Positions 3,994-8,423 of a DNA stretch of 8,423 nt are shown here, piece after piece; position 1 is the first letter of the stretch; each line of letters starts with the position of its first letter. Both the position numbers and the translations under genes were made by a program. The stretch lies in assembly GCA_014729945.1 (NCBI GenBank), contig WJJC01000098.1:1-8423 (forward strand), given 5' to 3'. Origin of the DNA: Candidatus Bathyarchaeota archaeon (GTDB lineage Archaea; Thermoproteota; Bathyarchaeia; TCS64). The notes below the pieces were generated by a model. The model searched no databases and was not told where the DNA came from. It was given only the letters and a program-made list of their open reading frames with translations.

Positions 3994-6129
3994 ATGAAAA
4001 AGGTCACTATTATTACTCCTCCAGAGTATGAGGGGCCGGTCCTTGAAGCCCTCGGACGAGCTCAAGTAACACAGTTAAAACATGTTACAGGCTCAGATTT
4101 TGAGGATCTAGAATCTCCCTCAGAGCAAAAGGTGGATTATAAAACATTATATCAAAAAGTCCAGAACCGCTTGCTTGAGCCTCTTGACCTTGATATTAAC
4201 GAAGTACAGAAGGTAACTCCTCCTAAAGAGGATCTTAAAGAATTTGCATTGGACCCTGAGGGTAAGATTAATTCTTTAATAGAAGATTCCGAGAATCTCC
4301 TTCATGAGATAGCGGAAAAAAGAGAGGAAATGCATGTTCAGAACAATAAACTTGTATCTGAAATGAATGAAAAAGTTCAAAGTATTAAAGAAGAACAAGA
4401 ACAAAAATACGAAGAACGCCTTAAATTAAAGACTAGATTAGATTCTGTAACTGCTCTGGAACCTGATGAATTAAAGAACTGTTTTGCTGTAGGTGTAGTC
4501 AAGACCGATTTCATACCCCAGTTAAAAGAGTATCTTAAACGATATCCTGAGGCGTATACTAGGGTATCTGAGCTTTCAAAAGATGAAAGCCTTGTTTTTG
4601 TTTTCGGTGATGAGGAAAGCAGAGACTGGATCGAGTCCTTGTTCTTAATTTATGATATTAAAGATATTTTTGATGTACTTGATCCCTCTGATGTCTTACT
4701 GGTACTGGATGAGAGTAAGAGAAAAGAAGCGATTAAAAAATACAAACAAAAGCTTGCTGAAGCAGAAAAAACAGGAGAATCTCAGGAAGAATACGAGAAA
4801 ACTATTTCTAAATTAAAAGATGAATATAATAAAAAAATCAAAGAAAATGAACGAAAATATTCGGAGAAAATAGAGGAGCTTCAAAAGGAGCAGGAGGGTT
4901 CTTTTGGAATTCTTGCATATTATGCTAGAATTCTATGGCTGTATTCCCGAAGAAGTACACCGGTACTTAGAAGTAAAGTAATCAGCATATTGCAGGGCTA
5001 TACTCCTGAGAAGAAGATTGAAGAACTTAGAAACGTTGTTTCTGAAGTTGAATCTCAAATAGGTGAAAGGATATTCGTTGAAGTCTCTGACCTCGATGAA
5101 GATGATAAGCACGCTCCAACTCCTGAAAAGGATTTCAAATCAGAAAAGCTTCAGCCTCTATGGATATTAACTAGACTCAGGGGATGGCCTTCAGCTGAGG
5201 AGCTAAATCCAGGATACATTTCTGTGCTTGTGTTCTGTTTCCAGTTTGGTTTGATGTTCGGGGATATTGGGCAAGGGCTTGTCTTCCTCGCACTTGGTTT
5301 AGCTTTGAACGGTAAATACAAAAGTGGGTTGATGAAATACTTATTCGCACTTTTCATACCTATGGGAATAGCTGCTGTGGTATTTGGTTTTATGTATGAC
5401 TCTATATTCCTATACGAGCATCTAATTACTCATTGGTTGCATGAAGCACATATAACCTTACCATTTAACTATCCGGTAATGCCGAACCCAATGCACGAGA
5501 CAGGTAAACTCATGAATCTAATCTTCATGGTTGGAGCCGTGGAACTGGTCTTTGGAGCTATGCTTGGAGCATATAATTCCTATAAAGAAGGAAATTATGC
5601 TGGCATGATTGGAGAGCACGGTTTTGGTATGGGGCTTTATGTTACAGGATTATACCTTAGTGCAGCTACAATGTTCACAGAAGGTCTGGATATTATGCAG
5701 GTCGTCTCGAGTTGGACATTTAATTTAATGCTTCTGGGCATGGGGCTAAGCTTTGTTGAGCCAATATTACACAGTGTAATGCATGGACACGGTGTAGGTG
5801 GGATGGAGACAATCGGAGAAGGTATAGGTGGTTTGCTAATGACCTTCGTTGAAGGCTTGGCAAACATGTTCAGCTTTCTCAGGGTTGCAGCATTCGCGAT
5901 CGCCCACGTGAGTTTATCAGGTGCAGGTGAAGCTATGGGTCATGCAATAAATAGTCCTCTTGGTGGGATGATATTGATGAACATAATAGCATTGACATTT
6001 GAATTCGTTTCAAGCAGTGTTCAAAGCGTAAGACTGCTTTACTATGAGTTCATGGGCAAATTCTTCCATGGAGAGGGACGAAGGTTTAGACCTTTCCGTG
6101 TTCCAACTCCCAAACCTGTGCAAGAGTAA
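3994..6129 (+). CDS. atpI: A-type ATP synthase subunit I (a-subunit, stator and ion half-channels)
   Basis: A 711-residue protein of the V/A-type ATPase 116 kDa/a-subunit family. The N-terminal half is cytoplasmic. It starts with the KKVTIITPPEYEGPVLEALGRAQ fold and has two long coiled-coil arms (about residues 91-150 and 242-302), which form the peripheral stalk attachment. ILQGYTPEKKIEELRNVV (about 332-349) closes the globular lobe. The membrane half begins near residue 407 with the family motif MFGDIGQG (421-428) and has about seven or eight helices. The essential arginine of the a-subunit lies in FLRVAAFAIAHVSLS at R630 (ATG numbering), equivalent to yeast Vph1 R735. A second conserved arginine lies in SVRLLYYEFMGKFF (R680). 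Both are intact, so ion translocation should be functional. I chose ATG 3994 over the adjacent TTG 3991. The subunit pairs with AtpK, encoded next. The stalk and catalytic subunits are not in the window. Confidence 0.96.
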   Translation: MKKVTIITPPEYEGPVLEALGRAQVTQLKHVTGSDFEDLESPSEQKVDYKTLYQKVQNRLLEPLDLDINEVQKVTPPKEDLKEFALDPEGKINSLIEDSENLLHEIAEKREEMHVQNNKLVSEMNEKVQSIKEEQEQKYEERLKLKTRLDSVTALEPDELKNCFAVGVVKTDFIPQLKEYLKRYPEAYTRVSELSKDESLVFVFGDEESRDWIESLFLIYDIKDIFDVLDPSDVLLVLDESKRKEAIKKYKQKLAEAEKTGESQEEYEKTISKLKDEYNKKIKENERKYSEKIEELQKEQEGSFGILAYYARILWLYSRRSTPVLRSKVISILQGYTPEKKIEELRNVVSEVESQIGERIFVEVSDLDEDDKHAPTPEKDFKSEKLQPLWILTRLRGWPSAEELNPGYISVLVFCFQFGLMFGDIGQGLVFLALGLALNGKYKSGLMKYLFALFIPMGIAAVVFGFMYDSIFLYEHLITHWLHEAHITLPFNYPVMPNPMHETGKLMNLIFMVGAVELVFGAMLGAYNSYKEGNYAGMIGEHGFGMGLYVTGLYLSAATMFTEGLDIMQVVSSWTFNLMLLGMGLSFVEPILHSVMHGHGVGGMETIGEGIGGLLMTFVEGLANMFSFLRVAAFAIAHVSLSGAGEAMGHAINSPLGGMILMNIIALTFEFVSSSVQSVRLLYYEFMGKFFHGEGRRFRPFRVPTPKPVQE

Positions 6130-6140
6130 ATACTCTATAT

Positions 6141-6162
6141 TATTTTTTCTCTTACAGTTTTT
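6141..6162 (+). terminator. T-rich terminator after atpI
   Basis: Two T tracts (6143-6148 and 6158-6162) lie 14-33 bases after the atpI stop and directly before the atpK promoter. They may lower read-through so that atpK is driven mainly by its own promoter. Confidence 0.4.
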
Positions 6163-6169
6163 GTTAATT

Positions 6170-6186
6170 GGAAAAGATATATATGT
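6170..6186 (+). promoter_or_regulatory. Promoter of atpK (BRE and TATA)
   Basis: GGAAAAG (6170-6176) matches a BRE-like purine block and runs into GATATATATG (6176-6185), a clear TATA box. Transcription should begin near 6205, giving a leader of about 65 bases with two Shine-Dalgarno-like sites. A separate strong promoter suits a proteolipid needed in many copies per enzyme. Confidence 0.55.
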
Positions 6187-6220
6187 ACACAGAATGACTA
6201 AGGAGAGAAAAAGGTGAGAA

Positions 6221-6271
6221 ATGACAATGATGTCAACTGATCTCACTTTGATCAAAGCTGGTGATGTCTAA
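6221..6271 (+). CDS. Possible 16-residue leader ORF upstream of atpK
   Basis: ATG 6221 opens a short frame, MTMMSTDLTLIKAGDV, ending with TAA at 6269-6271, one base before ATG 6273 of atpK. AAGGTGAG (6211-6218) gives it a credible ribosome site three to six bases upstream. Its own end contains GGTGAT (6260-6265), the Shine-Dalgarno site of atpK, so a ribosome finishing the leader would cover or open that site. This could couple or tune translation of the proteolipid. The peptide matches nothing I know and may itself have no function. It may also be a chance frame in a leader. Confidence 0.4.
   Translation: MTMMSTDLTLIKAGDV
6260..6266 (+). promoter_or_regulatory. Shine-Dalgarno site setting the atpK start
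   Basis: GGTGATG pairs with the 16S rRNA 3' end and sits six bases ahead of ATG 6273. The in-frame GTG 6261 and ATG 6264 lie inside this site, so they are unlikely starts. Confidence 0.6.
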
Positions 6272-6272
6272 A

Positions 6273-6698
6273 ATGTTGGAATACGCAACACTTGCCGTGG
6301 CAATCGCCATTCTAGCCGGAGCTTACGCGATGGCTCAGGGTGGAATGATCAATGCTTCAGCCGATATGGAGGGCAAGAGCACACCTTGGGGTGCTGGTCT
6401 TACTTCATTTGGCGGCTTTACGATCATTGTGAGTATACTTTTAATGATAGTCTTAATCTTTGGAGGAGGTGAAGGTGGTATGATTCCTGAATCTGCATGG
6501 CCTTTGCTGACCAGTTCACTAACACTCATAGGAGCCGCTTTCGCTTCAGCGCTATGTATCATGGTAGCAGCGAAAGCCGGTGCGGACATGCTTATAGAGA
6601 GACCCGAGTTATCAATCTGGTCTCTACTATTCATCGCTCTTGGTGAAGGTCTAGCAATCTACGGTCTAATCATAGCTATCCTGCTAAGTAGCGGCTAG
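6273..6698 (+). CDS. atpK: A-type ATP synthase subunit K (proteolipid c-ring subunit)
   Basis: A 141-residue membrane protein with four predicted helices at about 3-22, 41-65, 77-101 and 115-138, meaning two fused c-type hairpins. The ion-binding carboxylate is E125 in FIALGEGLAIYGLIIAILL in helix 4, equivalent to E139 of Enterococcus hirae NtpK. ADMLIERPEL (104-113) is the typical cytoplasmic loop between helices 3 and 4. The first hairpin has no acidic residue within helix 2, so each 4-TM subunit offers only one ion site, as in other 4-TM K subunits. The glutamines that bind Na+ in the E. hirae protein are not seen at the matching places (the Q110 position is Ile or Cys, and no PGTQ motif is present), which favours H+ over Na+. 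That inference comes from a hand alignment. The start is set by the GGTGATG Shine-Dalgarno site. It works in the membrane with AtpI. Confidence 0.94.
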   Translation: MLEYATLAVAIAILAGAYAMAQGGMINASADMEGKSTPWGAGLTSFGGFTIIVSILLMIVLIFGGGEGGMIPESAWPLLTSSLTLIGAAFASALCIMVAAKAGADMLIERPELSIWSLLFIALGEGLAIYGLIIAILLSSG

Positions 6699-6707
6699 TT
6701 AACCTCC

Positions 6708-6746
6708 TTGGATGGGACGCCCTTCCAATTTTATTCTATTTCTTTT
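6708..6746 (+). terminator. Hairpin plus T-tract, intrinsic-like terminator after atpK
   Basis: TTGGA-T-GGG (6708-6716), loop ACG, then CCC-T-TCCAA (6720-6728) forms an eight-pair stem with one T-T mismatch. A T-rich tract (6729-6746) follows at once, starting TTTTATT. It lies ten bases after the atpK stop and separates the ATP synthase block from the purine genes. Confidence 0.65.
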
Positions 6747-6818
6747 GAACGAGTTTTATGAAAACTGAAACATTAAACCTTCTTGCAAAAATTATTTGAA
6801 AAAGCTTAATAGATTAAC

Positions 6819-6828
6819 ATATTTATTA
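6819..6828 (+). promoter_or_regulatory. TATA box of the purS-purL operon
   Basis: ATATTTATTA, in an AT-rich setting about 45 bases ahead of purS, predicts a start near 6849 and a leader of 10-20 bases. Confidence 0.45.
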
Positions 6829-6839
6829 AATCCAACTAC

Positions 6840-6855
6840 TGTGGGAAATTCCACA
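6840..6855. repeat. Inverted repeat in the purS promoter/leader
   Basis: TGTGG-GAAATT-CCACA is a near-palindrome with five-base arms. It lies at the predicted transcription start, where a bound repressor or an RNA hairpin could affect purS-purL expression. It may also be incidental. Confidence 0.4.
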
Positions 6856-6868
6856 CCCCGTGATGAAG

Positions 6869-7117
6869 ATGAAGTTCAAAGCGTTTGTATATGTAACATT
6901 GAAAAAAGGATACAGTGATCCTGAAGGAGAAGCTACGGCCAATGCATTACAGGGACTAGGTTACCCTGTTGAGAAGGTTAGATCAAGCAAAGCATATGAG
7001 GTTTATTTTGAAGCTGATGATGAATCACATGCAGATGAGCTTGTAGATGAGATGTGTAGAAGGTTGCTTACCAACCCCACTAAAGATGATTACCGTTATG
7101 AGATAAGTGAGGAATAA
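6869..7117 (+). CDS. purS: Phosphoribosylformylglycinamidine synthase subunit PurS
   Basis: About 82 residues from ATG 6869, the usual PurS size. It begins MKFKAFVYVTLKKGYSDPEG, a family hallmark, then EATANALQGLGYPVEKVRSSKAYEV and the C-terminal RRLLTNPTKDDYRYEI. PurS is a small dimeric subunit that bridges the PurL synthetase and PurQ glutaminase in the fourth step of de novo purine synthesis (FGAR to FGAM). GTGAT (6860-6864) sits four bases before ATG 6869 and supports this start. ATG 6863 and GTG 6860 are in-frame alternatives adding two or three residues. The stop TAA overlaps the ATG of purL (TAATG), so the two are translationally coupled. Confidence 0.93.
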   Translation: MKFKAFVYVTLKKGYSDPEGEATANALQGLGYPVEKVRSSKAYEVYFEADDESHADELVDEMCRRLLTNPTKDDYRYEISEE

Positions 7118-8423
7118 TGAACCGGGTAAAGGAAACAGATCTACCCTTCAGTCATCATACTATTGACTTCATGAACGCCTCAGATGAGGAACTTGTTGAT
7201 ATAAGAAAACAACTAGGATTAGGGTTAACCCTTGATGAACTCAGGTATATCCGTGATCATTATATTCTCCGTGAACGCAAGGCGACTGATATCGAGCTTC
7301 AGACCTTTGATCAGGCCATGAGCGAACACTGCAGCCACAAAACCTTTGCAGGTGTTATTGAGACTCCTGAAGGTAAAGTGGATGGATTGTTGAAGACCTA
7401 TTTCAAGAGCCTTATTGATGAACTTGAACCTGAATGGTGTTTCAGTGTATTTGAGGATAATGCTGGTATGGTGGATCTAACCGATGATGTAACTATAGCG
7501 ATAAAAGTAGAGACCCATAACCATCCCAGCGCCATTGAGCCATTCGGTGGAGCGGCTACAGGATTGGGTGGAGTAATCAGGGACATCATGGGGGTGTGGG
7601 CTAATCCGATAGCAAACACCGATGTAATCTGCTTCGGGCCACTGGACTATTCTTATGAGAAACTACCGGATGGTGTAAAGCACCCCAAATTTCTATTCAA
7701 CGGCGTGGTTGATGGTATAGGAAGCTACGGAAACAGCATTGGGATACCAACTGTAAACGGGGCAACGGTCTTTGATGAAGATTATACGGGCAACGTATTG
7801 GTCTACGCTGGCTGCATCGGAGTACTACCCAAAGACCAGTACAAAACAGAGGTTAAATCCGGAGACTACGTGGTCCTAGTGGGTGGTAAGACTGGGCGTG
7901 ACGGTATACACGGAGTAACCTTCGCATCAGTTGAGCTAACAGAAGAATCCGAGGAGACCAGCAGATCAGCTGTACAGATAGCCAACCCCATTGAAGAGGA
8001 GAAAGTAAAACGAGCCATCAAACAGATTAGCGATAAAAAACTAGGCTCAGGCATAACCGACATTGGAGGTGGAGGCATCAGCTGCGGTGTATGTGAGACA
8101 GCTGACAGGTATGGATTGGGAGTTGAGGTTTACCTCGACCGTATTCCATTAAAGGCATCTGATATGGCGCCCTGGGAGATATGGATAAGTGAGAGCCAGG
8201 AACGAATGTTGCTTGCAGTGCCTCCTGATAACCTTGAAGAGGTTTTACAGATCTTTAGTGATGAACAGGTGGAGGCAACGGTATTAGGAAAATACAATGA
8301 AACACGTCACGCCGACTTATTCTATAATGGTGAAAACGTAGGAAGGCTGGTGCTTGAGTCATTATTCAATCCCCCGAGACTCCAACGTAGCATATCATGG
8401 AAACCAGAGCACAGAAGCGACCC
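7117..8423 (+). CDS. purL: Phosphoribosylformylglycinamidine synthase subunit PurL, 3' end outside window
   Basis: The frame is open from ATG 7117 to the window edge, giving 435 codons with no stop. PurL uses ATP and ammonia from PurQ to convert FGAR to FGAM. Visible motifs in order are TDIELQTFDQAMSEHCSHK (about 57-75), with the active-site His71 region; ETHNHPSAIEPFGGAATG (132-149), for metal and substrate binding; GSYGNSIGIPTVNG; GGKTGRDGIHG (256-266); SAVQIANPIEEEKV; DIGGGGISCG (315-324); and DMAPWEIWISESQERM. The match to bacterial PurL is clear. Unusually, SEHCSHK and the segment up to the DNAG at about residues 116-119 resemble the large (fused) PurL type more than the WSEHCSYK small type, and the usual QVGDP reads QIANP. 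It is nevertheless coupled to purS. The full length and any extra C-terminal domain cannot be seen. Confidence 0.95.
   Translation, partial: MNRVKETDLPFSHHTIDFMNASDEELVDIRKQLGLGLTLDELRYIRDHYILRERKATDIELQTFDQAMSEHCSHKTFAGVIETPEGKVDGLLKTYFKSLIDELEPEWCFSVFEDNAGMVDLTDDVTIAIKVETHNHPSAIEPFGGAATGLGGVIRDIMGVWANPIANTDVICFGPLDYSYEKLPDGVKHPKFLFNGVVDGIGSYGNSIGIPTVNGATVFDEDYTGNVLVYAGCIGVLPKDQYKTEVKSGDYVVLVGGKTGRDGIHGVTFASVELTEESEETSRSAVQIANPIEEEKVKRAIKQISDKKLGSGITDIGGGGISCGVCETADRYGLGVEVYLDRIPLKASDMAPWEIWISESQERMLLAVPPDNLEEVLQIFSDEQVEATVLGKYNETRHADLFYNGENVGRLVLESLFNPPRLQRSISWKPEHRSD

Noticed and set aside
5151..5357. Antisense open frames within atpI (also 5637-5867 and 6010-6255) and within purL (7398-7619 and 7866-8078)
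   Set aside because: They lie opposite strongly conserved coding sequence and encode low-complexity, unrecognisable peptides.
6261..6272. GTG 6261 or ATG 6264 as the atpK start
   Set aside because: Both lie within the GGTGATG ribosome-binding site that correctly spaces ATG 6273.
6335..6634. A 99-codon open frame antisense to atpK
   Set aside because: It mirrors the codon pattern of the proteolipid gene, has no promoter or ribosome site, and its translation has no domain character.

Overview
The window looks like a chromosomal segment of an uncultured archaeon with moderate to low GC. The evidence is archaeal transcription and bioenergetic genes: a decayed TFB (TFIIB) gene, Lrp/AsnC regulators, A-type ATP synthase subunits I and K, and PurS/PurL. 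Signals are archaeal too: TATA-like boxes about 25 bases ahead of several starts, T-rich terminators, and GTGAT-type Shine-Dalgarno sites. I cannot assign a lineage from the sequence alone. No mobile element, CRISPR array, tRNA or rRNA was seen.

Layout. Bases 1-658 hold the remains of a TFB gene, still readable over both cyclin repeats but broken by four in-frame TGA codons and one frameshift. Next come a pyridoxamine-phosphate-oxidase-fold flavoprotein (713-1117) and a ribbon-helix-helix regulator with an unidentified, possibly V4R-like C-terminal domain (1201-1770). The regulator converges on, and overlaps by 4 bases, an Lrp/AsnC regulator on the minus strand (1767-2213). An AT-rich gap of about 314 bases carries a 17-base inverted repeat and separates the Lrp gene from a rightward group: an unrecognised 89-residue protein, a stand-alone Lrp-type ligand-binding (RAM) domain, and a tandem CBS-domain protein.

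A two-TM small membrane protein (3563-3898) precedes the ATP synthase stator/ion-channel subunit I (3994-6129) and the proteolipid subunit K (6273-6698). Subunit K has its own promoter and is preceded by a possible 16-codon leader ORF. A hairpin plus T-tract resembling an intrinsic terminator ends this block. Purine biosynthesis follows: purS (6869-7117), then purL, whose start overlaps the purS stop and which runs off the right edge.

How the genes fit together. AtpI and AtpK together form the membrane ion path of an A-type ATP synthase, but the catalytic subunits are absent here, so the usual operon is split or rearranged. PurS and PurL are two of the three parts of FGAM synthase (with PurQ). 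The middle third is rich in small regulators (RHH, Lrp, RAM, CBS) that may sense metabolites, but nothing in the sequence identifies their ligands. I found no convincing undescribed multi-gene system. The best leads are the TGA-only decay of the TFB gene, the leader ORF and terminator bracketing atpK, the candidate operator at 2372-2388, and a PurL with large-type motifs paired with PurS.
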